DNA of 64,000 bases from Microbacterium sp. BH-3-3-3 (GTDB lineage Bacteria; Actinomycetota; Actinomycetes; Actinomycetales; Microbacteriaceae). This document shows positions 47,522 to 55,978 of this stretch, in pieces. Under the pieces are notes generated by a model. The model searched no databases, was not told the DNA's origin, and was given only the letters and a program-made list of their open reading frames with translations. Each line of letters opens with the position of its first letter. Within the stretch, counting starts at the first letter, position 1. The DNA lies in NCBI RefSeq assembly GCF_001792815.1, contig NZ_CP017674.1, forward strand, positions 3,038,001 to 3,102,000, in the 5' to 3' direction. The position numbers were made by a program, and so were the translations under genes.

Positions 47522-48480
47522 GCACGACGACGGATGGGTCGCGGGCATCGGCGGATGAGTTCATCGACGTCACCGACGCGGGACACGGCGACGGCCCGCA
47601 CGGCGTTGACCCGCACGGCGTTGACCCCCACGGCGTTGACCCGCACGGCGACGACCCGCACGGCGACGACCCGCACGGCGATGTCTCGCTCGACGCCCGC
47701 GAGCTCGCCGCCGAACTGGCCGGCGGAGACGACCGCGCCACCGACCCCGACGTCGCCGCCTACGCGCTCGGTCTCGCCGACGACGCCCTGATCCTCGCGC
47801 AGAACCTCTGCGGCTGGATCGCGCGCGCCCCCGAGATCGAAGAAGATGTCGCGCTCGGCAACATCGCCCTCGACCTGCTCGGTCACGCGCGCTCCCTGCT
47901 GCGCTACGCCGGCAGTTACGACGGCCGCAGCGAAGACGATCTCGCCTACGGGCGCGACGAGGCCGAGTTCCGCTCGATGTGGCTGTTCGAGCTGCCGAAC
48001 GGCGACTTCGCGCACACGATCGCCCGGCAGCTGCTCGCGTCGACGTACCTTCTCGAGCTGTACCGCGACCTCACGGCATCCACCGATCCGGTGCTCGCCG
48101 CCGTCGCCGCCAAGGCCGAGAAAGAAGTGGACTACCACCGCGATCACGCCGTGCAGTGGACGCTGCGGCTCGCCGGCGGCACCGAGGAGTCGCGGCGGCG
48201 GTTCCTGGTCGCCTTCGACGACACCTGGCCGTACCTCGACGAGCTGTTCCGGGACGAGCCGCTGCACGACCGGCTCGCCGGTGTCGCCGTGCGTCCTTCG
48301 AGTCTGCGGGGTCGTGTCGACGCGGTGCTCGCCACCGTGCTCGACGACGAAGACGTGCCCGTCCCCGCGGTTCCGGGTTCGTCGGCGGGTGGGCGCCGTG
48401 GCATCCATCACCCCGCCTTCGGACCGCTGATCGCGGAGATGCAGGTGCTCGCCCGTCGGCACCCGGGAGCGACGTGGTGA
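47518..48480 (+). CDS. paaC: 1,2-phenylacetyl-CoA epoxidase structural subunit PaaC, with His-rich N-terminal repeats
   Basis: A 320-residue ferritin-like subunit (LAQNLCGWIARAPEIEEDVALGNIALDLLGHAR, YLLELY, EKEVDYHRDHAVQW). The helical body from about residue 60 is standard, but the first 60 residues form an unusual polar extension with six tandem pentapeptides PHG(V/D)D (residues 27-56). PaaC from other bacteria begin near residue 60 of this one. GTG 47518 overlaps the paaB stop, so the extension is inside the translated frame. Start codons further in (after the repeats) lack a Shine-Dalgarno. Confidence 0.93.
   Translation: MSTTTDGSRASADEFIDVTDAGHGDGPHGVDPHGVDPHGVDPHGDDPHGDDPHGDVSLDARELAAELAGGDDRATDPDVAAYALGLADDALILAQNLCGWIARAPEIEEDVALGNIALDLLGHARSLLRYAGSYDGRSEDDLAYGRDEAEFRSMWLFELPNGDFAHTIARQLLASTYLLELYRDLTASTDPVLAAVAAKAEKEVDYHRDHAVQWTLRLAGGTEESRRRFLVAFDDTWPYLDELFRDEPLHDRLAGVAVRPSSLRGRVDAVLATVLDDEDVPVPAVPGSSAGGRRGIHHPAFGPLIAEMQVLARRHPGATW
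47596..47685 (+). repeat. 15-bp tandem repeat in the paaC coding region
   Basis: Six in-frame copies of CCGCACGGCGTTGAC or its variant CCGCACGGCGACGAC; the last is CCGCACGGCGATGTC. They encode PHGVD/PHGDD. Copies 1-3 and 4-5 are nearly identical, pointing to recent slippage growth. Confidence 0.95.
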
Positions 48481-48953
48481 GCGTCGAGTACGCCCGCGCC
48501 GTGGCCGCCGCCGTCGTCGACCCCGAGGTGCCCGTGCTCACCATCGACGACCTCGGCGTGCTCCGCGACGTGCGGGTCGACGGCGACACGGTCACCGTGA
48601 CGATCACCCCCACCTACTCGGGATGCCCCGCGGTCGACGCGATCCGCGACGACATCGTGCTCGCGCTCACCTCGGCCGGTTTCGACCGCACGATCGTGAA
48701 GACGACGCTGAGCCCCGCGTGGACGACCGACTGGATGAGCGACGAGGGCCGCCGCAAGCTCACCGCCTACGGCATCGCCCCGCCGTCAGGGAGGGCGCCC
48801 GCGGGGCCCATCCGTCTGCGTCTGAGCGTGGCGTGCCCGCAGTGCGGCTCGCTCGACACGCGCGAACTCTCGCGATTCGGCTCCACCTCGTGCAAAGCGC
48901 TCTGGGAGTGCCGCGCCTGCCTCGAACCCTTCGACCACTTCAAGGCGCTCTGA
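48477..48953 (+). CDS. paaD: PaaD, metal-cluster maturation factor of the epoxidase
   Basis: A 158-residue protein. The N-terminal MIP18 (DUF59) domain includes VVDPEVPVLTIDDLGVL and PTYSGCPAVDAI; the C-terminal zinc/Fe-S region has four cysteines (CPQCGS, CKALWECRAC). It belongs to the Paa operon and is required for epoxidase activity, probably in cluster or metal insertion. GTG 48477 overlaps the paaC stop. Confidence 0.92.
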   Translation: MSVEYARAVAAAVVDPEVPVLTIDDLGVLRDVRVDGDTVTVTITPTYSGCPAVDAIRDDIVLALTSAGFDRTIVKTTLSPAWTTDWMSDEGRRKLTAYGIAPPSGRAPAGPIRLRLSVACPQCGSLDTRELSRFGSTSCKALWECRACLEPFDHFKAL

Positions 48954-50098
48954 TGACGATGACGGATGCCACGACCCCGGCCGCGACGCGCGGGCCGGCA
49001 ACGGGTCCCCGTGCGCGCGCCCGGTTCCACACGCTGCGTGTCGCCGACGTGCGGCCCCTCACCCCCACCGCGATCGAGGTGACCTTCGCCGTCCCCGACG
49101 ATCTCGTCGATGCCTTCGACTACGCGCCCGGACAGTACGTGGCGCTGCGCGCCACGGTCGAGGGAGAGGAACTCCGCCGCTCGTACTCGCTGTGCCGTCC
49201 GCCGACCCGGGGCGCGGTCAGCGTCGGCATCAAGCGCGATCCCGACGGCCGCTTCTCGAGCTGGGCGCACGAGGGGCTGCGCCCGGGAGATGAGGTCGAG
49301 GTGATGAGCCCGCAGGGCACGTTCGTCTCGAAGGCATCCGTCGCCACCGGCCACGTCGTCGCGATCGCCGCCGGCTCCGGCATCACGCCGATCATGGCGC
49401 TCGCCGCCGATGTGCTCGAGCGCTCCGCCGACGCCCGCATGACGATCGTCTACGCCAACCGCTCCTCGACCGACGTCATGTTCGTCGACGAGCTCGCCGA
49501 CCTGAAAGACCGCTACCCGGCCCGCCTCACGCTGCACCACGTGCTCTCGCGCGAGCAGCGTGCCGCTCCGGTCTTCTCGGGGCGCATCGACGAAGAGCGC
49601 CTGCGCCTCATCCTGTCGCGGCTCATCGACCCCGCCGCCGTCGACGAGTGGTTCCTCTGCGGACCGTTCGCGCTCGTGGAACTCTGCCGCGAGACCCTCG
49701 CCGAGGTGGGAGTGCCGCGCGAGCGCGTGCGCTTCGAGCTGTTCACCGCGGGCGACGGCGACGCCCCGGCGCAGACCGGGGGAGCGCGCCCCGTGCGCGT
49801 CCGTGCCGACGAGCCGGTGCGCTCGATCGATTTCACGCTCGACGGGCAGTCCGCCCACGTCGACAGTCCGGTCTCGGCGAACGAGACGATCCTCGCGGCA
49901 GCCCTGCGCGTGCGCCCCGACGTGCCCTTCGCCTGCGCGGGGGGCGTCTGCGGCACGTGCCGTGCGCGGGTGGTCGAGGGAGCCGTGTCGATGACCGAGA
50001 ACTACGCGCTCGAACCCGACGAGATCGAGCGCGGGTACGTGCTGACGTGCCAGTCGCACCCGACGTCCGACACCGTGCGCGTCGACTACGACGGATGA
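48953..50098 (+). CDS. paaE: PaaE, reductase component of the epoxidase
   Basis: A 381-residue oxidoreductase. FAD domain with RRSYSLCRPP (RxYS) and GIKRDPDG; NAD domain with AAGSGITPIMAL; C-terminal 2Fe-2S ferredoxin (about 300-381) with CAGGVCGTCRA and YVLTCQSHP, the four Cys in order. It passes electrons from NAD(P)H to PaaA. ATG 48953 overlaps the paaD stop by one base. Confidence 0.95.
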   Translation: MTMTDATTPAATRGPATGPRARARFHTLRVADVRPLTPTAIEVTFAVPDDLVDAFDYAPGQYVALRATVEGEELRRSYSLCRPPTRGAVSVGIKRDPDGRFSSWAHEGLRPGDEVEVMSPQGTFVSKASVATGHVVAIAAGSGITPIMALAADVLERSADARMTIVYANRSSTDVMFVDELADLKDRYPARLTLHHVLSREQRAAPVFSGRIDEERLRLILSRLIDPAAVDEWFLCGPFALVELCRETLAEVGVPRERVRFELFTAGDGDAPAQTGGARPVRVRADEPVRSIDFTLDGQSAHVDSPVSANETILAAALRVRPDVPFACAGGVCGTCRARVVEGAVSMTENYALEPDEIERGYVLTCQSHPTSDTVRVDYDG

Positions 50099-50108
50099 GA
50101 GGGATGCC

Positions 50109-50879
50109 GTGATCGACGACGTCTTCGCCGATGGTGTGACCACCATCACCGTGAACGCTCCGTCGCGACGCAACGCGCTCGGCATCGACGACCTGCGCGC
50201 GCTCGCCGCGGCCTACGACCGCGCCGAGGCCGACGGTGCGCGCGCCGTGCTGCTGCGCGGGGAGGGCCCCGCGTTCTGCGCCGGCCGCGACATCGCCGGC
50301 GTCGACCCGGCGACCGACGACGTGTCGGGGTACCTCGACGACACGCTGGCGCCGCTGCTGCAGCGCATGGCGTCTTTCCCGGCGCCCACGTTCGCCGCCG
50401 CCCACGGGGCGTGCCTGGGCGTGGGCCTGGGCCTGCTCATCGCGACCGACGTCGTGTTCGTCGCCGACGACGCCAAGATCGGCTCTCCTTTCGCCGCCCT
50501 GGGCGCGACCCTCGACTCCGGGGGCCACGCGCTCTTCGTCGAGCGTCTCGGCACCCACGCCACGCTCGACCTCATCTACACGGGCCGCCTGCTGACGGGC
50601 GAGGAGGCCGTGCGCGCAGGACTCTTCTCGCGGGTGGTCCCGGCATCCGAGATCCAGGATGCCGTCGCCCTCGCCGCCCGTCGCGCGGCGAGGGGGCCGA
50701 CGGCGGCGTTCCTCGCCAGCAAGCGGATCGTGACCGCGATCCGCGATGAGCGACGGGGGCTGTGGGAGGCCATGACGCTCGAGAACAGTGCGCAGGCCTC
50801 CCTCGCTCGAACGGACGATTATCGCGAGGGTTTCGCGGCGTTCCGCGAGAAGCGTGCGCCGGAATTCGTCGGCCACTGA
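50109..50879 (+). CDS. paaG: enoyl-CoA hydratase/isomerase, PaaG-like
   Basis: A 256-residue crotonase at the end of the second operon. Oxyanion-hole segments are FCAGRDIAGV and GACLGVGLGLLIATD. PaaG isomerises the ring-1,2-epoxide to oxepin-CoA, the step that follows PaaABCDE; the position supports this, but sequence alone cannot separate it from other crotonases. GTG 50109 is preceded by GAGAGGGA. Confidence 0.75.
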   Translation: MIDDVFADGVTTITVNAPSRRNALGIDDLRALAAAYDRAEADGARAVLLRGEGPAFCAGRDIAGVDPATDDVSGYLDDTLAPLLQRMASFPAPTFAAAHGACLGVGLGLLIATDVVFVADDAKIGSPFAALGATLDSGGHALFVERLGTHATLDLIYTGRLLTGEEAVRAGLFSRVVPASEIQDAVALAARRAARGPTAAFLASKRIVTAIRDERRGLWEAMTLENSAQASLARTDDYREGFAAFREKRAPEFVGH

Positions 50880-51022
50880 TCCGACGGCGACCGACGAGGT
50901 CACCGTACGAGGGGCTGTCGCTGGGCGACGCATCGTGAGGGGGAGCGGTGACCGCGGTGCGTTTCTCGGCCGGACGCGATGCGCAGCGCGTCGCTGCACG
51001 CCGGGATTGATTGAATCGGCTC

Positions 51023-51766
51023 ATGTCGACCGATGAAGACGACGAACTCGCCCGCCTGCGCCGCCGCGCGTACTCGCCGACGGCGGACATCGCCTCCGAC
51101 CCGGTGGCGCTCGCGCGGCTCGCGGAGCTCGAGCGGCGCGCCGCCGAACCCACCGTCCCTTCCTCTGCCGAGACCGATGTGGGCGGGGGCGCCTCGACCG
51201 ACGACGTCGCCGACGCGGCGCCGTCCGACGCCGACTCGTCGGGCGCCCGCCGGATCACGTGGTCGCGCCCGCGTCGGTCGACGATCGTCCTGGCGGTCGT
51301 GAGCGCCCTCGTGATCGTCGTGGCGGTGGTGGCGCTCGTGCTGGTGCAGCGGGTGCAGACGCACCCCCTGCAGGCCGATGCCGTCCAGGTGGCCCGCCTG
51401 AGCCCTGACCCGTCGTACGTCACGCCGGACTTCTTCACGGCGGGAGCCCCCGGGGGGACCGTGGCGTACACCGAGTTCCAGGGCTTCCGCGTCGTCGTCG
51501 CCGACCCGGGTCGCTCCGACGGCCGTGGCGTCGCCTGCATCACGGTGTACCAGCCCGACCTGCTCACGGTCGAAGGGGGCGGGGCGTTCTCGTACGACGG
51601 CCAGTACGTTCCCCAGGCCTGCGCCGCCGGCACGTTCCCCGCGGCGACCACCATCCGCCTCTTCGACGACGCACCCGAGCGGGAGCGCACCGAGTACCCG
51701 GCGGACACGGCGCTGCAGTTCGTGTACGACGAGCAGACCGATGAGGTCGTGGTCTTCCGGGGCTGA
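51023..51766 (+). CDS. single-TM membrane protein
   Basis: A 247-residue protein: acidic cytoplasmic N-terminus of about 75 residues, one membrane helix (about 89-110) flanked by RPRRST and a basic stop, and a 135-residue extracellular domain with two Cys (CITVYQPDLL, QACAAGTF) likely to form a disulfide. ATG 51023 (MSTDEDDE) is chosen over the in-frame TTG 51011. No known domain; function unknown. Confidence 0.7.
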   Translation: MSTDEDDELARLRRRAYSPTADIASDPVALARLAELERRAAEPTVPSSAETDVGGGASTDDVADAAPSDADSSGARRITWSRPRRSTIVLAVVSALVIVVAVVALVLVQRVQTHPLQADAVQVARLSPDPSYVTPDFFTAGAPGGTVAYTEFQGFRVVVADPGRSDGRGVACITVYQPDLLTVEGGGAFSYDGQYVPQACAAGTFPAATTIRLFDDAPERERTEYPADTALQFVYDEQTDEVVVFRG

Positions 51767-51792
51767 TCCCGGCCGCGCCCGCGCGCACACGA

Positions 51793-51821
51793 CGATGCCC
51801 CGGCACGCGGCCGGGGCATCG
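51793..51821. terminator. hairpin between convergent genes
   Basis: CGATGCCCCGG (51793-51803) and CCGGGGCATCG (51811-51821), 11-bp stem, seven-base loop, between the single-TM protein and the HesB-like gene. Confidence 0.65.
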
Positions 51822-51837
51822 ATCGCGGGGCAGGACG

Positions 51838-52122
51838 TCAGGCGGCGGTGGTCACCGCGAACTGCACCGAGCCCTGCGGGTCGATCTGCGCGTCGAGCAC
51901 GCGGTCGTCGAGGACGGCTGCGGCGTCGGCGTCGAGGAAGACGCGCGCTCCGGCGTTCTCGACCACGGCATCGTTCGCTTCGGGGGCGTCGACCACCGAC
52001 AGCGCGAACTGCGACTCGGGGGATCCCGCGCCCTCGATGCGGACGCCACCCTGCGGCGCGTCCGGGAACTGGGCGGTGATGGTCTTGACGGCGGTCGTGG
52101 CCTCATCGGTGAGTGTCAGCAT
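51838..52122 (-). CDS. HesB/IscA-like protein without cysteines
   Basis: A 94-residue protein with the A-type Fe-S carrier fold: MLTLTDEATTAVKTITAQ at the start and NAGARVFLDADAAAVLDDRVLDAQI in the middle, as in Fe-S biosynthesis family proteins. The three cysteines that bind the cluster in IscA are absent; the whole protein has none, so it cannot carry a cluster in the usual way. AAGGAGAG precedes the ATG. Confidence 0.7.
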   Translation of the reverse strand: MLTLTDEATTAVKTITAQFPDAPQGGVRIEGAGSPESQFALSVVDAPEANDAVVENAGARVFLDADAAAVLDDRVLDAQIDPQGSVQFAVTTAA

Positions 52123-52234
52123 GGGTGACTCTCCTTCTTTGTCGACGACAGGAGCCAGCCACGATGCCGAGAATCGACGGCGTCCTCAACCTGGGGAAGC
52201 CATTTCCAGGCAATTCCCACCGGGCCACAGGGGG

Positions 52235-53086
52235 TCAGGGCAGCAGCCCCGCGCGCCGCGCGCGGGTGACGGCGGCGTGGCGCGTCGAGGCGTCGAGCTT
52301 CGACATCGCCGAGGCGAGGTACGACTTCACGGTGGTCTCGCGGAGCTGCAGAGAGGCGGCGATCTCGCTGTTCGTCGAGCCCACGGCCGCGCACGCGAGC
52401 ACGTCGATCTCGCGGGGCGAGAGATGCACGTCGGGGTCTTCGCATCGCGCGGGAGCGTCGCCGGTCAGGGCGGCCAAGCGTGCCTCGAGGTCTTCGAGGC
52501 GCCGGCGCACGTCGTCGTCGCCGACCGTCGCCGCGATGCTGCGCAGTTGCGCGTAGCTCTCGCGGATCTCTTCGCGCGCGCCCGTGCTGAGGCCGCTCTC
52601 GGAGGCGGGCGAGGTGGCGAGGCGACGTTCGACCTCGGCGCGCACGCGCAGTTCGGTTCCGAGCTCGCCGGCGACGTCGAACGCGGGCCGCGCCTCGACC
52701 TCGCCGACCTGCGACTGGGCCCATGATCCGCAGTAGAGCACCCCGCGCGCGGTGCCGCCGACCAGCACAGGGACGGCGAACAGGGTGGCGATGCCCTCGC
52801 CGAGGATGGCGCGGTCGTAGTCGTGCGTGATCGTCCGCGACGTGCGGTAGTCGAGGGTCATGCGCGGCCGACGCTCGACGAGGGCGCGTCCGCCGAGGCC
52901 GCGGGACGCATGGACCACGAGGCCCTCGATGCTGCGGGTGCGGGCTCCGACGATGGTCGAGACGTGCACGGCGCCGTCGTGCTCGAGCCCGCCGAAGGCG
53001 ACGGGGAAGTGGGTGCGCCGGGCGAGTTCGGCCACGGCATGCGACACGAGCGTCGCATCGTCTCGAAGAGGGGACGGTGCTTTCAC
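52235..53086 (-). CDS. RamA-like LuxR-family regulator (GAF + HTH)
   Basis: A 283-residue regulator. N-terminal GAF-type sensor (about 20-170; LFAVPVLVGGTARGVLYCG), a helical linker (about 175-215) and a LuxR winged HTH (about 225-280; LSPREIDVLACAAVGSTNSEIA, ETTVKSYLASAMSKL). The size and domain order match RamA, the acetate-metabolism regulator of Corynebacterium glutamicum. It is divergent from the DUF485/acetate symporter operon, the likely target. GTG 53086 is the start, preceded by no clear Shine-Dalgarno. Confidence 0.8.
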   Translation of the reverse strand: MKAPSPLRDDATLVSHAVAELARRTHFPVAFGGLEHDGAVHVSTIVGARTRSIEGLVVHASRGLGGRALVERRPRMTLDYRTSRTITHDYDRAILGEGIATLFAVPVLVGGTARGVLYCGSWAQSQVGEVEARPAFDVAGELGTELRVRAEVERRLATSPASESGLSTGAREEIRESYAQLRSIAATVGDDDVRRRLEDLEARLAALTGDAPARCEDPDVHLSPREIDVLACAAVGSTNSEIAASLQLRETTVKSYLASAMSKLDASTRHAAVTRARRAGLLP

Positions 53087-53225
53087 GCACTACCTACTTC
53101 CGGGGGTGACGGCTTCGTCGCCGCGTTTCGTAGCGTCGACAGTATCACCGGGAGCGTTTCCACGACCCCGGTCGTATCCCCCATCGGCGCAACGCTGCGC
53201 CGGTCCCATGAGGCAAGGAGGCCAC

Positions 53226-53579
53226 ATGACGGACAGAAGGATCGACCCTGCCCCCGGGGGCGGAGTCGACTACATCGCGGTCGAAGAATCGGCACCGTTC
53301 CAGGACCTGAAGAGGCGTCAACGCCGCTTCGTGTTCCCTCTCGCGGTGGCGTTCCTCGTCTGGTATTTCGCCTACGTCCTGTTGTCGTCGTTCGCTCCGG
53401 CGTTCATGGCGCAGCCGGTGTCGGGGGCGATCACGGTCGGACTTGTGCTCGGGCTGGGACAGTTCGTCACGACGTTCGCCATCACGATGGGCTACGTCGC
53501 CTACGCCAACCGTCGGCTCGACCCGCGCGCCGAGGCCCTGCGCGCTGAGCTCGAGCGCACCGAACGGGGGGAGTCGTGA
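53226..53579 (+). CDS. DUF485 membrane protein, symporter partner
   Basis: A 117-residue protein with two membrane helices (about 35-57 and 68-92), the DUF485 fold, and the conserved RRQRRFVFPLAVAFLVWY start. Small DUF485 proteins precede the solute:sodium symporter gene of monocarboxylate uptake (for example MctC) in Actinobacteria. A strong AGGAGG stands five bases before the ATG, and the stop overlaps the GTG start of the symporter gene by four bases. Confidence 0.9.
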   Translation: MTDRRIDPAPGGGVDYIAVEESAPFQDLKRRQRRFVFPLAVAFLVWYFAYVLLSSFAPAFMAQPVSGAITVGLVLGLGQFVTTFAITMGYVAYANRRLDPRAEALRAELERTERGES

Positions 53580-55192
53580 ACGACGTCGTCGCCACCGTCA
53601 CCGCCGCGGTCGACACCGTGGAGAACAACCCGGTCCTGAACATCTCGATCTTCGGCGCGTTCGTCGCCGTGACGCTGTTCATCGTCATCCGGGCCAGCCG
53701 CAACAGCAAGACCGCGGCCGACTACTACGCGGCCGGCCGCTCGTTCACCGGCCCGCAGAACGGCTTCGCCATCGCCGGCGACTACCTGTCGGCGGCGTCG
53801 TTCCTCGGCATCGTGGGCGCGATCGCCATCAACGGCTACGACGGTTTCCTCTACTCGATCGGCTTCCTCGTCGCGTGGTTGGTCGCGCTGCTGCTGGTGG
53901 CCGAGCTCATGCGCAACACCGGCAAGTTCACGATGGCCGACGTGCTGTCGTTCCGCCTCAAGGAGCGCCCCGTCCGCATGGCCGCGGCCCTCACCACCCT
54001 CGCGGTCTGCTTCTTCTACCTGCTGGCCCAGATGGCGGGCGCCGGTGGTCTGGTCTCGCTGCTGCTCGGCATCACCGAGCGCGTCGGGCAGTCGATCGTC
54101 GTCGCGGTCGTCGGCCTGCTCATGATCGTCTACGTGCTCATCGGCGGCATGAAGGGCACCACCTGGGTGCAGATCGTGAAGGCGTTCCTGCTCATCGGCG
54201 GGGCGCTGGTCATGACGATCTGGGTGCTCGCGATCAACGGCTTCAGCTTGAACACCCTGCTCGAAAGCGCGGTGGCCGCCTCGCCCAAGGGGGAGGCGAT
54301 CCTCGGACCCGGCCTGCAGTACGGCGCGAACCCGTGGGACTTCATCTCGCTCGCCCTCGCGCTCGTGCTGGGCACCGCGGGGCTTCCGCACGTGCTCATG
54401 CGCTTCTACACCGTGCCGACCGCCAAAGAGGCGCGTCGTTCGGTGGTGTGGGCCATCTGGCTGATCGGGATGTTCTACCTCCTCACCCTGGTCCTGGGGT
54501 ACGGCGCGGGTGCGCTCGTGGGCTCCGAGGCGATCCTCGCCGCTCCCGGCGGCGTGAACGCTGCGGCACCGCTGCTCGCTCTGGCGCTGGGTGGACCGCT
54601 GCTGCTCGGGTTCATCTCGGCGGTGGCGTTCGCGACCATCCTCGCGGTCGTGGCCGGTCTCACGATCACCGCGGCGGCCTCGTTCGCGCACGACATCTAC
54701 GCCAACGTCGTGAAGAAGGGCGACGTGCCGCCCGACGGCGAGGTCAAGGTGGCCCGGCGCACGGTGATCGTCATCGGTGTGCTCGCGATCGTCGGAGGTA
54801 TCGGCGTGCAGGGGCAGAACGTGGCGTTCCTGGTGGCGCTGGCTTTCGCCGTCGCCGCCTCGGCCAACCTGCCCACGATCCTGTTCTCGCTGTTCTGGCG
54901 TCGCTTCACCACGCGCGGCGCCGTGTGGAGCATGTACGGCGGTCTGGCATCGGCTCTGCTGTTGATCTTCCTCTCGCCGGTGTTCTGGGGTGGGCCCACC
55001 AGCGTGTTCGCGAACACCGGGGTGGCGATCTGGCCGCTGAACAACCCCGGTGTCGTCTCGATCCCGCTCGGGTTCTTCCTGGGGTGGCTCGGCTCGGTCA
55101 CTTCGCGCACGGCCGAGGATCGAGGCAAGGCCGCCGAGATGGAGGTGCGTTCGCTCACCGGTTTCGGGGCCGAGAAGGCCTCCGACCACTGA
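53576..55192 (+). CDS. monocarboxylate/acetate cation symporter (SSS family, ActP/MctC-like)
   Basis: A 538-residue integral membrane transporter with about 13 helices. The typical sequence FTGPQNGFAIAGDYLSAASFLGIVGAIAINGYDG in helix 2-3 (with GFAIAGDYLSAASFLG) defines the ActP subgroup. It takes up acetate, propionate or pyruvate with Na+ or H+. The upstream DUF485 gene and the divergent RamA-like gene support acetate/pyruvate control. A hairpin terminates the operon. Confidence 0.93.
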   Translation: MNDVVATVTAAVDTVENNPVLNISIFGAFVAVTLFIVIRASRNSKTAADYYAAGRSFTGPQNGFAIAGDYLSAASFLGIVGAIAINGYDGFLYSIGFLVAWLVALLLVAELMRNTGKFTMADVLSFRLKERPVRMAAALTTLAVCFFYLLAQMAGAGGLVSLLLGITERVGQSIVVAVVGLLMIVYVLIGGMKGTTWVQIVKAFLLIGGALVMTIWVLAINGFSLNTLLESAVAASPKGEAILGPGLQYGANPWDFISLALALVLGTAGLPHVLMRFYTVPTAKEARRSVVWAIWLIGMFYLLTLVLGYGAGALVGSEAILAAPGGVNAAAPLLALALGGPLLLGFISAVAFATILAVVAGLTITAAASFAHDIYANVVKKGDVPPDGEVKVARRTVIVIGVLAIVGGIGVQGQNVAFLVALAFAVAASANLPTILFSLFWRRFTTRGAVWSMYGGLASALLLIFLSPVFWGGPTSVFANTGVAIWPLNNPGVVSIPLGFFLGWLGSVTSRTAEDRGKAAEMEVRSLTGFGAEKASDH

Positions 55193-55199
55193 CCGCTTC

Positions 55200-55232
55200 G
55201 ACGCCCGGCTCCGCTCCGGCGGGCCGGGCGTC
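55200..55232. terminator. convergent hairpin terminator
   Basis: GACGCCCGGC (55200-55209) and GCCGGGCGTC (55223-55232), perfect 10-bp stem, eight bases after the symporter stop and before the end of the Ogt-like gene. Confidence 0.65.
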
Positions 55233-55245
55233 GTCGCGTCCGTCG

Positions 55246-55779
55246 TCAGACGGGTTCGCTCAGCGACTCCGAGGCCACCGCCGCGCTCTCGAGCGAGAGC
55301 AGGTATTGCTTCACCTCGGGGTGACCGCCGTACTCGCCGATCGAGCCGTCGGCGCGCACCACGCGATGCACCGGGACCACGATCGAGAACGGGCTCGCCG
55401 CGCACGCGGTACCCACCGCACGCGCGGCGCGGGCGACGCCGGCCATCATCGCCACCTCGCCGTAGGCGGCTACCTCGCCGTAGGGGATCTCGCGCGTCGC
55501 CTCGAGCGCGGCCCGCGTGAAGCCGCGCACGAAACGCCAGTCGAGGTCGACGTCGAACTCCCGACGGCGCCCGTCGAAGTACTCGTCGAGTTGAGCGACG
55601 AGGTCGGCGCCGGGGCCGGGATCGGGGTCGGGCACCACGCCCAGTCGCTGGGAGATGTCGGCTCGGGCTCGCTCGATGCCGCCGTGCGCCACGTCGAGTC
55701 GCACGAGGGCGTCGTCGACGAACGTCAGGAGGACGGGACCGATCGGACCGTCGTACTCGGTGCTGGTGACTCTGTTCAT
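55246..55779 (-). CDS. Ogt/alkyltransferase-like protein without the acceptor cysteine
   Basis: A 177-residue protein with the full two-domain layout of O6-methylguanine-DNA methyltransferase: an N-terminal domain (about 1-78) and a C-terminal DNA-binding domain (FTRAALEATREIPYGEVAAYGEVA, HTH, Arg finger). The active site PCHRV is PVHRV here: Val137 replaces the acceptor Cys. The hinge Asn of NPxxxxVPCHRV is Ser. Downstream residues (ADGSIGEYGGHPEVKQYLLSLE) are normal. Alkyltransferase-like (ATL) proteins with Trp or Ala at this site bind lesions and recruit repair. The start follows AAGATGGG. Confidence 0.85.
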   Translation of the reverse strand: MNRVTSTEYDGPIGPVLLTFVDDALVRLDVAHGGIERARADISQRLGVVPDPDPGPGADLVAQLDEYFDGRRREFDVDLDWRFVRGFTRAALEATREIPYGEVAAYGEVAMMAGVARAARAVGTACAASPFSIVVPVHRVVRADGSIGEYGGHPEVKQYLLSLESAAVASESLSEPV

Positions 55780-55978
55780 GCGCCCATCTTCACGAGGCGG
55801 AGGTGGCGGTGCAGCGGCGTTCCCGCGAATGGTGGACGCCGCCGCCACGTTGCCACCTGGGGAGGAACCGCCGGTGGTGCGGCGTGTCGCCGATTACGGC
55901 GAAACTCGGCCCCACTACAGGAGATCCTCGGATGCCCGGCTTAGTCTGGCAGGTGTGTGGCGAGCTGAGGAGGGTACC

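Noticed and set aside
52116..53090. alternative minus-strand frame overlapping the RamA-like gene
   Set aside because: Arginine-rich shadow frame; the frame from GTG 53086 has complete GAF and LuxR domains.
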